From contig DATDVT010000001.1 in the NCBI GenBank assembly GCA_035289905.1, positions 1-18,227 on the forward strand: DNA of 18,227 nucleotides. Direction: 5' to 3'. The translations under genes were made by a program, and so were the position numbers. The DNA is from DATDVT01 sp035289905 (GTDB lineage Archaea; Nanobdellota; Nanobdellia; SCGC-AAA011-G17; GW2011-AR18). The notes under the pieces are model-generated. The model searched no databases and was not told the origin of the DNA. It was given only the letters and a program-made list of their open reading frames with translations. This document shows positions 6,194-13,404 of the stretch, piece after piece (the stretch's first letter is position 1; every line of letters starts with the position of its first letter).

Positions 6194-6745
6194 ATGGCAT
6201 TATTATGGGTTATATTAATTATTGTAGGTATATTAGTCTTAGTAGTTATTTGGTTATTTAATAGCCTTATAAGACTAAAAAATCAGGTAGAGAATGCTTG
6301 GGCTCAAATAGATGTTCAATTGAAAAGAAGAGCTGATTTGATTCCTAATTTAATTGAAACTGTAAAGGGATATATGAAACATGAGAAAGAGGTTTTAGAG
6401 AATGTAACTAAAGCAAGAACCTCATTGATGAATGCTAAAGGTGTCGAAGGAAAGGCTAAAGCAGATAATATGTTAGAAGGCACATTAAAGACTTTATTTG
6501 CTGTTTCTGAGAATTATCCACAGTTAAGAGCAAATGAAAATTTTATTCAATTACAAGAAGAATTAACAGGAACCGAAAATAAAATTAGTTATGCTAGACA
6601 ACATTATAATGATATGGTTATGGAACTTAATACCAAAATTCAAGTGTTTCCAAGTAGTATTATAGCAGGGATAATGAATTTTAAAGAGAAAGAAATGTTT
6701 GAAGCTACAGATGAAGAGAAAAAGAATATTAAGGTTAAATTTTAA
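6194..6745 (+). CDS. lemA: LemA family membrane-anchored coiled-coil protein
   Basis: The 183-residue product has one N-terminal membrane helix (residues 3-25) and the long antiparallel helical body of LemA. Diagnostic stretches are NQVENAWAQIDVQLKRRADLIPNL, split over residues 33-56, then ENYPQLRANENFIQLQEELTGTENKI (about 105-131) and ARQHYNDMVMELN. Length is normal for the family. LemA's molecular role is poorly defined, though it often neighbours the HtpX protease or TPM-domain proteins. Here HtpX is about 1.7 kb downstream with intervening genes. A strong Shine-Dalgarno GGAGGT (6181-6186) lies 7 nt before the ATG, unlike the leaderless neighbours, suggesting efficient translation. Confidence 0.95.
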   Translation: MALLWVILIIVGILVLVVIWLFNSLIRLKNQVENAWAQIDVQLKRRADLIPNLIETVKGYMKHEKEVLENVTKARTSLMNAKGVEGKAKADNMLEGTLKTLFAVSENYPQLRANENFIQLQEELTGTENKISYARQHYNDMVMELNTKIQVFPSSIIAGIMNFKEKEMFEATDEEKKNIKVKF

Positions 6746-6757
6746 TTTTTTCTTTTA
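6745..6757. terminator. T-rich stretch between convergent lemA and permease genes
   Basis: Right after the lemA stop the plus strand reads AATTTTTTCTTTT. Archaeal transcription ends at such T-runs without needing a hairpin. The convergent gene from the right stops at 6755, inside this tract. Confidence 0.3.
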
Positions 6758-7444
6758 AAAAAATAAGATTATTAGTAAAAATAAGAGAACCATATTTCCA
6801 AAATCAGCAATTGATGTTGTTATCGGAATTAAAAAATTATTTGGATCTTCCTTTTTTTTATAAAAATATAAACCAGAAAAAATAGCTATAGAAAATAAAA
6901 TTATCATTATAAAAAAAATATCTATAAGAGTAATTAACATGATTTTTAGAAACAATAATAGGGTAACTGGGTAACCAAAAATTAAAGAGATTAAAAATGC
7001 AAGGGTTACACTTAAAAAGGTCGTTATAATGGATATTAGAATTAATTCGTTAAATAATACTTTAATTTCTAAATTTTTACTATTTTTTATTTTTCCTTCG
7101 TGGATTAGGGTTGATATTTTTGAAGAGATGATTGTCCCATAATTTCCTAACATTCCATTTAAAACTGGTAATAGTATTATTAAAGGGAACAGAGATATAA
7201 AAAATGGTTTTATTTGTTCTAAGGCTATCCCTCCAAATGAACTTATTAGAGAAGCGAATAATAGAATTTTTATACTTTCTTTAATTATTGTTTTAAATGC
7301 GTGTGTGTGAGGGCCATATTCTTTTACATAGAACAATGTTTTTTTAGAGATTTTATGTGTTTTATGAACTTCATGTATGATTGGATGATATTTTTTTCTT
7401 TTTAAATTTTGAATTGTTTTGAGATGTTTGTTTAAATTATTCAT
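6755..7444 (-). CDS. MgtE/SLC41-type divalent cation permease, second subunit
   Basis: The 229-residue product has a hydrophilic N-terminal 50 residues rich in His and Lys. About five membrane helices of the MgtE membrane domain follow. The conserved motif after the first helix pair appears as MLGNYGTIISSKISTLIHEGK, matching the GGNxGxxxSxxxxRGL region of the family. Near the C-terminus DPNNFLIPITTSIADFG matches the DPxxxxxPxxTSxxD motif whose Asp lines the ion path. There is no regulatory N or CBS domain. It overlaps the preceding gene by 4 nt (ATGA), implying translational coupling. I infer a heterodimer with the 180-residue partner that transports Mg2+ or a similar ion; the ion specificity is not shown. 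Confidence 0.82.
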   Translation of the reverse strand: MNNLNKHLKTIQNLKRKKYHPIIHEVHKTHKISKKTLFYVKEYGPHTHAFKTIIKESIKILLFASLISSFGGIALEQIKPFFISLFPLIILLPVLNGMLGNYGTIISSKISTLIHEGKIKNSKNLEIKVLFNELILISIITTFLSVTLAFLISLIFGYPVTLLLFLKIMLITLIDIFFIMIILFSIAIFSGLYFYKKKEDPNNFLIPITTSIADFGNMVLLFLLIILFF

Positions 7445-7983
7445 ATGAACACCATCACAACTAATAGCGAAACTATACTAGTTATATCACCTAAAGATGC
7501 TATAAACGGCCCCATAATATTACTAGGATCATGACCCTTCTTAAATAGATAAAATGTTGCAAAGATGCCAAGAGGTAACTCTATAGAATTTGATAGAATA
7601 CTTGCCAGGATTGGAATTAAGATTATTTCATAGATAATTTCTTTTAGAAGAAGATAATTAAAAATAAAGGCTATTAAACCCAAAATAGTTGAAATTATTA
7701 TGACTAAACAAAAAGAAGCTAGTAGATTTGTTTTTATTATTTTAGTTTTAATATTGTTTTTATTAATTACTCCTAAAAATAAACCAGATGTGATTCTAGA
7801 GGACAGTGTTCCTCCAATATTACCCTTCATTTCTAAAAAACCAGGTAATAATATTAACATTCCAGGAATTAAAAGAATTTTATCGGTATAAACTGCAAGT
7901 ATTGTTCCTGCAATTAATCCAATGAATACAAAGATTATTTGGGCAGTTAAAATCTCTTTAAAATTATTGTCAAATAGCTTCAT
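7441..7983 (-). CDS. MgtE/SLC41-type divalent cation permease, first subunit
   Basis: The 180-residue product is nearly all membrane helix, about five segments, corresponding to one MgtE membrane domain. Motifs: LLPGFLEMKGNIGGTLSSR (residues 45-63) followed by GLFLG, and DPSNIMGPFIASLGD (about 152-166). Those are the two conserved signatures of the family, one per half of the ion path. Bacterial MgtE dimerises through one such domain plus cytosolic regulatory domains, and eukaryotic SLC41 fuses two domains. Here two diverged domains are on separate, overlapping genes and the regulatory domains are absent. A TATA box lies 25 nt upstream. Confidence 0.82.
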   Translation of the reverse strand: MKLFDNNFKEILTAQIIFVFIGLIAGTILAVYTDKILLIPGMLILLPGFLEMKGNIGGTLSSRITSGLFLGVINKNNIKTKIIKTNLLASFCLVIIISTILGLIAFIFNYLLLKEIIYEIILIPILASILSNSIELPLGIFATFYLFKKGHDPSNIMGPFIASLGDITSIVSLLVVMVFI

Positions 7984-8003
7984 ATTCTATTATTATAATT
8001 TTT

Positions 8004-8013
8004 ATTATATATA
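8004..8013 (-). promoter_or_regulatory. TATA box of the permease operon
   Basis: The minus strand reads TATATATAAT, centred about 25 nt before the ATG at 7983, with no Shine-Dalgarno site. Confidence 0.45.
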
Positions 8014-8055
8014 GTTTACTATTTGCTTCTCTGTCGCAATAACGAGCGATGATTC

Positions 8056-8335
8056 TCAAATCGAATGTTCTTCTGTTTTGTTGATAAAATCTAAAACTTT
8101 ATTTTCATAATCATTAATTGTTTCTTAAGAGAATTTGATATTTATTGCATAACTCGTATCATACCTGCTATCTTTAAGATTAGTGTAGAGTGCTGTATCT
8201 TTTTTATTTACAGAAAGTTCATTTAATAATCTTGCTTCATCTCTGGTGATTGTATATTCCTTTATTGAATTTTGTATGTTCTTTATTCAAATTATAAAAT
8301 TCCAGATTATATCTTGCTTTTTTAAGATGCAATTT
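8056..8335 (-). pseudogene. Degraded gene, possibly HEPN-like
   Basis: Three coding-like pieces follow each other on the minus strand. 8335-8237 reads KLHLKKARYNLEFYNLNKEH... to a TGA. A frameshift near 8248 leads to 8250-8125, ITRDEARLLNELSVNKKDTA...DSRYDTSYAINIKFS, ending in TAA. The same frame continues to 8056 as ETINDYENKVLDFINKTEEHSI. One frameshift and one in-frame stop thus break an otherwise smooth helical protein of about 95 residues. The pattern KKARYNLEF and YxxKVxxFINKTE resembles archaeal HEPN-domain proteins, but this is from memory and weak. Just upstream (about 8318-8390) another broken frame reads SYSDD-stop-DFVLAGLARISEIAS. The region looks like decayed genes rather than a working one. 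Confidence 0.5.
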
Positions 8336-8392
8336 CACTAATTCTTGCTAAACCTGCTAAAACAAAGTCTCAATCATCCGAATAAGACAAGA

Positions 8393-8419
8393 AAGGAGGT
8401 ATTTTAAATGACCTTTTAA
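8393..8419 (+). other. Orphan ribosome binding site with three-codon frame
   Basis: AAGGAGGT (8393-8400) stands 7 nt before an ATG at 8408, an ideal initiation site, but the frame is ATG ACC TTT TAA. Another frame beyond it (GACCTTTTAATACGAAAG...) stays open to 8475. This may be the surviving start of a lost gene or a minimal upstream ORF in the htpX leader. Confidence 0.4.
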
Positions 8420-8471
8420 TACGAAAGAAAATAATAGAAATACTTATTAATCTTTTTTTTGTTTATATCTT

Positions 8472-9356
8472 ATGAATTTACATGATCAAATTAGAAGTAA
8501 TAAAAGAAAGAGTATGTTTTTGGTGTTTGTGTTTTTGATTTTAATTGGTTTTTTAGCTGCTGTTCTTGGATTAATTCTAGGAAATATTATATTTGGTTTA
8601 GTGATTGGTCTTATTGGAGCAGTAATTTACACCTTAATTGTTTTTAGTTCTGGATCTAATATGATCTTGAGTATGACAGGAGCTAAACCAGTTACTAAGG
8701 CGGAATATCCTCATTTATATCATACAGTTGAAGGTTTGACTATTGCCGCTGGTTTAAAAAATATACCTAAATGTTATGTAATCAAAGATTCTGCTTTGAA
8801 TGCTTTTGCTACTGGAAAAAATCAAGATAATTCTGTGATTGTTGTTACAACTGGTTTAATGAATAAATTAAATAGACAAGAATTAGAAGGTGTAGTTGCT
8901 CATGAAATGTCTCATATAATGAATGAAGATATCAAAGTAATGATGTTAGCAGCTGTTTTAGTCGGTGTTACAGTTTTAATAAGTGATGTTTTGTTAAGAA
9001 GTTTTATTTTTGGTAAAAAAAACGAAGGAAATAGTAATTTACCATTAATTATTTTGGGGATTGTTTTGGCGATAGTTGCTCCAATTATTGCTTATTTGAT
9101 TAAATTAGGGATTAGTAGAAAAAGAGAATTTATGGCTGATGCTAGTGGCGCTAAACTAACAAGATATCCTCAGGGTTTGGCAGATGCTTTGAAGAAAATT
9201 TCTCAAGATCCAGATCCTTTGGTTGATAATGCTAATAAAGCAACTGCTCATTTATTTATTTCAACTCCTTTTAGAAATACTAAGGGTTGGTTGACTGGAT
9301 TGTTTAGCACGCATCCACCAATTATGGAACGTGTACACCGTTTGGAACAAATGTAG
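8472..9356 (+). CDS. htpX: HtpX-type membrane zinc metalloprotease (M48)
   Basis: HtpX degrades damaged or misassembled membrane proteins. The 294-residue product has two N-terminal membrane helices (about 15-37 and 40-60). NAFATGKN (110-117) precedes the zinc-binding HEMSH (144-148, with E145 catalytic). Two further helices (about 155-172 and 189-211) lead to the third zinc ligand, Glu219, in REFMADASGAKLT, then a C-terminal FSTHPP motif. All hallmark residues are present and the length is normal. The LemA gene that often sits beside HtpX is upstream at 6194. No strong Shine-Dalgarno precedes the ATG, and a weak AT-rich box at about 8441-8450 could give a leaderless mRNA. Confidence 0.96.
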   Translation: MNLHDQIRSNKRKSMFLVFVFLILIGFLAAVLGLILGNIIFGLVIGLIGAVIYTLIVFSSGSNMILSMTGAKPVTKAEYPHLYHTVEGLTIAAGLKNIPKCYVIKDSALNAFATGKNQDNSVIVVTTGLMNKLNRQELEGVVAHEMSHIMNEDIKVMMLAAVLVGVTVLISDVLLRSFIFGKKNEGNSNLPLIILGIVLAIVAPIIAYLIKLGISRKREFMADASGAKLTRYPQGLADALKKISQDPDPLVDNANKATAHLFISTPFRNTKGWLTGLFSTHPPIMERVHRLEQM

Positions 9357-9374
9357 TTCTTTATGAGTATATAA

Positions 9375-9388
9375 TTTATATATATTTT
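9375..9388 (+). promoter_or_regulatory. TATA-like box upstream of the 188-residue protein gene
   Basis: TTTATATATATTTT lies 55-68 nt before the ATG at 9443. Transcription would start near 9408 and leave a leader of about 35 nt that carries the ribosome binding site. Confidence 0.35.
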
Positions 9389-9442
9389 AAGAATTTGAAT
9401 TAAGTATTTCTATTACTATTAATATGATGTGGGGGTGGTTTT

Positions 9443-10009
9443 ATGAGTCTAGAAGAAAAGGTCATACAATTAAGTTTTAAGGAAATGTATAAAGCAACAA
9501 GTAAAGCTATGGAATTAAAGGGAATTGCAAAGACATTTCAAGAAATAATTGGAGAGATTGATCAGAGAAGTGGATTAAATGGTGGGAAATTTGATAACCA
9601 TTCTGCAGACTTAGTTGATCATCTTAAATCTGAAGTAGAATGGTATAAGTTTACATATAATGCGGAAGGTGCAGATTTTAAAGATAAAATGAATGAATTT
9701 CAGAGTAAATTTAGAGGACGATTTGATGAGAATGCAGTTTTTAGTTTATTTTATGGCGGTATAGTAGGAGTTTATGAAAGATTTAATCCATCTGTGGATG
9801 CTTTGTATAATGCTGTTGGAACTATTGCTAAATATTGCAAGGAAGGTAATGAATATTCTCATTCATTGAGAGCAAATATGCTGCAAGTAATCGATTTAAT
9901 GGATCAGTTACCTGAACAACAAAAACTTGCTCTTGAAGAGGCATCTATGAATCTAATGAATTTAGGAGCGGGTTTGATGGACGAATTAACTAGAGAGGAT
10001 CGAGCTTGA
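9443..10009 (+). CDS. Uncharacterised helical cytosolic protein
   Basis: I do not recognise this 188-residue protein. It has no signal peptide or membrane helix. Composition and heptad-like spacing suggest an all-alpha fold: helices at about 3-38, 52-90, 96-115, 118-133 and 145-184, the last ending MDELTREDRA. It contains one Cys (in AKYCKEGNEYSHS) and no obvious catalytic or nucleotide-binding motif. Translation is probably driven by GGGGGTGG (9431-9438), which pairs with the 16S tail if G-U pairs are allowed, 4 nt before the ATG. It overlaps the convergent Cys-rich gene by 20 nt. Codon use looks like that of its neighbours, so it is likely a native gene. Confidence 0.8.
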   Translation: MSLEEKVIQLSFKEMYKATSKAMELKGIAKTFQEIIGEIDQRSGLNGGKFDNHSADLVDHLKSEVEWYKFTYNAEGADFKDKMNEFQSKFRGRFDENAVFSLFYGGIVGVYERFNPSVDALYNAVGTIAKYCKEGNEYSHSLRANMLQVIDLMDQLPEQQKLALEEASMNLMNLGAGLMDELTREDRA

Positions 10010-10364
10010 AAAATTTTTCTATGAACCTTTTCCACCAATTTTCTTTTTCATTTTCTTCTTTTTCTTCTATGAAAATACATTTATTTTTTCCACAAAAATT
10101 TGAGATACATTCATAATCCTTCTCACAATATTCTCCTAACTCTTTTTGTTCAGATGTGGATTTATCTGGGTTACAATAATATCTTGTTTCATTAATATAA
10201 AATCTTTGTCCATAAGACAAACACTTATTTGAAACTATACAACCATTCTTACAATCCTCTGGTTTAGTAGTATATGGTTTTGTTGCTTCTGAGGTCATCA
10301 TTGATGAAATAAATCCCAAACCAGCAAACAAAAAAATAAATGTTACTATTCCTTTTTTATTCAT
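9990..10364 (-). CDS. Membrane-anchored Cys-rich exported protein
   Basis: The 124-residue product starts MNKKG followed by a hydrophobic helix (residues 5-23), the same layout as the 123-residue protein at 5244. Outside the membrane it has nine Cys, in pairs: CKNGCIVSNKC (38-48), one at about 63, and YCEKDYECISNFCGKNKC (about 79-96). Disulfide-linked small modules are likely. The C-terminus turns acidic and then basic-aromatic (EENEKENWWKRFIEKFF), perhaps an amphipathic helix. Function unknown. Its promoter-like box (ATTTTTATAAT, 10384-10394) lies over the 3' end of elp3, and its 3' end overlaps the convergent gene by 20 nt. Confidence 0.8.
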   Translation of the reverse strand: MNKKGIVTFIFLFAGLGFISSMMTSEATKPYTTKPEDCKNGCIVSNKCLSYGQRFYINETRYYCNPDKSTSEQKELGEYCEKDYECISNFCGKNKCIFIEEKEENEKENWWKRFIEKFFKLDPL

Positions 10365-10383
10365 AAAAAAATAATGATTTTCG

Positions 10384-10394
10384 ATTATAAAAAT
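10384..10394 (-). promoter_or_regulatory. TATA-like box inside the elp3 3' end
   Basis: ATTTTTATAAT on the minus strand is centred 25 nt before the ATG at 10364 and overlaps the last codons of elp3, so the small gene can be transcribed on its own. Confidence 0.4.
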
Positions 10395-11986
10395 TTAATC
10401 ATATAGGGAGATTTTAGCTTATAATCTAATTTTTTGTAATAATTTCTTGTCCCAACACCTGAAATTATTAGAATTTGTTTTTTATTGTGTTGTTTAGCTA
10501 TATTTTCTGCTTTATTTAGTAATAATTTACCATATCCCCTATGTTGAATCCTTCCTTCTTCTTTTAAGATTGTTAAATTACCATATATATGAAGTTCTCT
10601 AATTAGGGCTTTTTCTTTAAAAAATCTTAATCTACAAAAACCAAGGATATAATCCTCTTCTTCTATAGATATAAAAAATTCTCTTTCTCCTGATGCAATA
10701 TACTCTCTGATAGTTAATTTTGGATTTTTTGGAATAAAATTATCTTTCGGTTCTCTGCATCTGATACATTTACATTTGCTTAAATATTGTCTAAGATTAG
10801 TTATATCTGGTCCTGCCTCTGTAAATTTTGTAGGAATATCCCTTTGAATACGCATTATTCTACAATATTCTGGAATAAATTGTTTTATTTTATTTAACAA
10901 ATAAATAGCTTGCTTCGTAGTTAATGGATGATATTTGTTCTTTTTATATAATTCATATAATTTTGTTCCTTTTAGAACTAAACAAGGATAAATTTTTAAC
11001 ATATCTGGACGAAAATTTGTATCTTTGAATAATAATTTAAATGTTTGAATATCTTTTTTTATTGAAGAAGAAGGTAGACCAATCATCATATGATAATTTA
11101 TTTTAAACGCAAGATTCTTTGCTATTTTAGTTGCTTTTATTATATCTTCTATTAAATGCCCTCTTTCAATGTTTTTTAAGATTTTATTATTTAAGGATTG
11201 AACTCCAATTTCTAATCTAGTTACACCTAAACTTAAAAGGAATTTAAGTTGTTCTTCTAAAGCATAGTCTGGTCTAGTTTCTATAGTTAGACCAACACAC
11301 TTTATTTTTGAAGATTCATTTATTTTATGTTCTTTTTTTATATTTGTAGTTTTCTTCAATTTTAAAATTTTTTTGTAAATAGACTTTATTCTTTCTTCAT
11401 CCTGAATTGAACCAGGTAATTCAAAAAATTTATTAAACTTTTTAGAATCAAAAGAGTTCTTATAGAATAATTTTGAAAATATATTTAATGCTTGGAACGC
11501 TTCTGTAATGAATTTTTTTTGATAGGTTTTATTTCTTGCTGGAAATGTTCCTCCCATTATAATTAATTCTACTTTTTCTGGATTTTGACTAAGAACAAAA
11601 TATTGCTCTAATCTTGTAAATGTTTGCAGGAAGGAATCAAAATTGGTTCTTAAACCACGCATAGTGGCTGGTTCTTTACCAGTATAACTTTGTGGGATAT
11701 TTCCAAAAAAAGAATTTGGACCACCAGGACACATTATACATTTACCATGAGGACATTTTTCTGGAGAGGTCATTATAGCAATAGGCGCTACTCCTGATAA
11801 TGTTCTAATTGGTTTTGTTATAAAATATTTAGAATAAATTTTTCTTTGTTTTTCATTTAAATTATTAAGTATTTGAATATTTGCTGGAATTCCTTTAAGA
11901 TTATATTTCTTTGCTAACTCTTTTTTTAGTTGAGCTAATGATTTAGTTTTTATTAATCTAATTAATTCTTTTATATAATCTTCCAT
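10385..11986 (-). CDS. elp3: Elp3, tRNA U34 carboxymethylation radical SAM/acetyltransferase
   Basis: Elp3 builds the carboxymethyl group on wobble uridine 34 of tRNAs from acetyl-CoA using radical SAM chemistry; in archaea it works without the other Elongator subunits. The 533-residue product begins with a helical tRNA-binding segment and SPEKCPHGKCIMCPGGP (74-90), whose Cys78, Cys83 and Cys86 bind the iron-sulfur cluster. GGTFPA and GLTIETRPDY are conserved radical SAM strands. A Cys cluster CKCIRCREP near 405 supplies zinc ligands. The C-terminal GNAT domain has HRGYGKLLLNKAE and SGVGTRNYYKKLDYKLKSPYM. Length is normal. A TATA box lies 25 nt upstream, divergent from the RDD gene. Confidence 0.97.
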   Translation of the reverse strand: MEDYIKELIRLIKTKSLAQLKKELAKKYNLKGIPANIQILNNLNEKQRKIYSKYFITKPIRTLSGVAPIAIMTSPEKCPHGKCIMCPGGPNSFFGNIPQSYTGKEPATMRGLRTNFDSFLQTFTRLEQYFVLSQNPEKVELIIMGGTFPARNKTYQKKFITEAFQALNIFSKLFYKNSFDSKKFNKFFELPGSIQDEERIKSIYKKILKLKKTTNIKKEHKINESSKIKCVGLTIETRPDYALEEQLKFLLSLGVTRLEIGVQSLNNKILKNIERGHLIEDIIKATKIAKNLAFKINYHMMIGLPSSSIKKDIQTFKLLFKDTNFRPDMLKIYPCLVLKGTKLYELYKKNKYHPLTTKQAIYLLNKIKQFIPEYCRIMRIQRDIPTKFTEAGPDITNLRQYLSKCKCIRCREPKDNFIPKNPKLTIREYIASGEREFFISIEEEDYILGFCRLRFFKEKALIRELHIYGNLTILKEEGRIQHRGYGKLLLNKAENIAKQHNKKQILIISGVGTRNYYKKLDYKLKSPYMIKFL

Positions 11987-12005
11987 AATAACATAATATT
12001 AGAAA

Positions 12006-12017
12006 GATATATATTAT
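12006..12017 (-). promoter_or_regulatory. TATA box of elp3
   Basis: The minus strand reads AATAATATATAT, centred about 25 nt before the elp3 ATG at 11986, consistent with a leaderless mRNA. Confidence 0.45.
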
Positions 12018-12035
12018 TTTTGAATTAAGAGAAAT

Positions 12036-12044
12036 TTTATAAAT
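12036..12044 (+). promoter_or_regulatory. TATA box of the RDD-sppA operon
   Basis: TTTATAAAT is centred 26 nt before the ATG at 12066. No Shine-Dalgarno site follows. Confidence 0.5.
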
Positions 12045-12065
12045 AGAGATATGTAAATCTTATTA

Positions 12066-12515
12066 ATGATAAAAAAGAAACTAGAGGTTGTTAGATTTTG
12101 GAAAAGAGTTGTTGCTTATTTTATTGATGTTTCTATAATTAATTTATTAATTTTATTTCCATTTAATGCTTTTTTTATAGATAAGAGTTTAGACTGGAAG
12201 AAATTATTTGAAATCCAATCTAGCGAAGAATTGGCCATACTTAGCCTGATTATGGTTGTAATAAGTTTAATATATTGGGTGATTATGGAATATAAATTAC
12301 AACAAACTATTGGAAAGATGATTATGAAGATTAAAGTAAAATCTGTATCAGATAAAGAACTTAAGTTTCCACAAATATTTATTAGAAATCTTCTAAAACC
12401 GTTTTTTATTGCTTTTTTAATAGATGTTACATATATGTTTATAATAAAATCTAATCAAAGATTAATGGAAAAATTTAGTGGAACTTATGTTGGAGAGGAA
12501 AATAATGAGAAATAA
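12066..12515 (+). CDS. RDD family membrane protein
   Basis: The 149-residue product has the RDD-domain layout: an Arg in the first helix (FWKRVVAYFIDVSIIN, R14 and D21), a second helix (about 56-73), the motif EYKLQQTIGKMIMKIKVKS (75-93), IFIRNLLKP and a final helix (about 112-126), ending NQRLMEKFSGTYV. RDD proteins are small three-helix membrane proteins, some implicated in ion or solute movement; the specific role here is unknown. It is the first gene of an operon. The downstream sppA starts inside its last codons (11-nt overlap), with the sppA ribosome binding site within this gene, so the products may work together at the membrane. The link to SppA is inference. Confidence 0.88.
   Translation: MIKKKLEVVRFWKRVVAYFIDVSIINLLILFPFNAFFIDKSLDWKKLFEIQSSEELAILSLIMVVISLIYWVIMEYKLQQTIGKMIMKIKVKSVSDKELKFPQIFIRNLLKPFFIAFLIDVTYMFIIKSNQRLMEKFSGTYVGEENNEK
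12492..12498 (+). promoter_or_regulatory. Shine-Dalgarno site deciding the sppA start
   Basis: GGAGAGG lies 6 nt before ATG 12505, inside the end of the RDD gene. It favours this ATG over the earlier in-frame ATG at 12478. Confidence 0.65.
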
Positions 12516-13404
12516 ATGGATTTTTGGATTATGTTTGATTATATTTTTATTTTTAATTAGTTATGGAATTATGTTTTTTTATTTAAAGGGAGATTCTAAT
12601 GTAAAAGGTAATAGTTTTATTGTTTTACCAATGAGTGGTGGAATCTCTATAGATGGCAGTGGTGATTTTTTAATGCCTGGTGGTGTATCTTCTACTCAAT
12701 TTGTTCAAAAATTGAAGGAATTAGAAGAAAATCCAAGTGTAAAGGGAGTAATAATAGAAATAAATAGTGGTGGAGGAAGTGTTGTTGCTTCCGAGGATAT
12801 TGTTAATGCCCTTAAACATATGAATAAGACAACTTATGCTGTAGTTAGAGAGGTTGGTGCTTCTGGGGCTTATTGGGTTGCAAGTGCTACAGATAGAATT
12901 TATGCTTCACCTGTTTCTATGACTGGAAGTATAGGTGTAGTTGGTTCTTATTTAGAATTTGAAGATTTATTTAAAAAATATGGGGTCGGTTATGAAAGAT
13001 TGGTTGCTGGTGAGTATAAAGATATGGGCACTCCATTTAGGGGATTAACTGATGATGAAAAGGCAATTATGCAGCATAAATTAAGTCTTATACATGATTA
13101 CTTTATATTAGACGTTGCAAGAAATAGGGAAATGAGTGAAGAACAAGTTAGAAAATTAGCAAATGGTCAATTCTATTTAGGTATTGAAGCCAAAGAATAT
13201 GGTTTAATAGATAGATTGGGTAATACTGATGATGCTTTAAATGATATGAAACAAGAGATAGGTGATTATCCGGTAAAGAGGATTTCTGAGAAAAAGTCTA
13301 TATTAGAATTTATTGGCTTAAGCAGTTATTATCTTGGAAAAGGTATTGGTACTGAATTGGGTAAAAAATTAGAATTAAAAAATGAATTAGAAATTAAAAG
13401 TTAA
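12505..13404 (+). CDS. sppA: Signal peptide peptidase SppA (S49 serine protease)
   Basis: SppA cuts leftover signal peptides within the membrane. From ATG 12505 the product has 299 residues: an N-terminal membrane helix (5-27) and one protease domain. Family marks are INSGGGSVVASEDI (87-99), the nucleophile Ser120 in EVGASGAYWVAS and the general base Lys172 in AGEYKDMGTPFR. The Ser-Lys spacing of 52 equals that of Bacillus SppA. GSIGVVG and a late GLIDRLG motif also match. This is the short, single-domain form that assembles into a ring. The earlier ATG 12478 would add nine residues but lacks a ribosome binding site. The gene overlaps the RDD gene and ends directly against the convergent 17-codon gene. 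Confidence 0.95.
   Translation: MRNKWIFGLCLIIFLFLISYGIMFFYLKGDSNVKGNSFIVLPMSGGISIDGSGDFLMPGGVSSTQFVQKLKELEENPSVKGVIIEINSGGGSVVASEDIVNALKHMNKTTYAVVREVGASGAYWVASATDRIYASPVSMTGSIGVVGSYLEFEDLFKKYGVGYERLVAGEYKDMGTPFRGLTDDEKAIMQHKLSLIHDYFILDVARNREMSEEQVRKLANGQFYLGIEAKEYGLIDRLGNTDDALNDMKQEIGDYPVKRISEKKSILEFIGLSSYYLGKGIGTELGKKLELKNELEIKS

Noticed and set aside
7700..7891. 63-codon plus-strand frame
   Set aside because: It is antisense to the MgtE-type permease gene, which has family motifs on the minus strand.
8040..8070. C/D-box-like GATGATT near 8046-8054
   Set aside because: No D box or k-turn partner is found at the right spacing, and the stretch is part of the decayed minus-strand gene.
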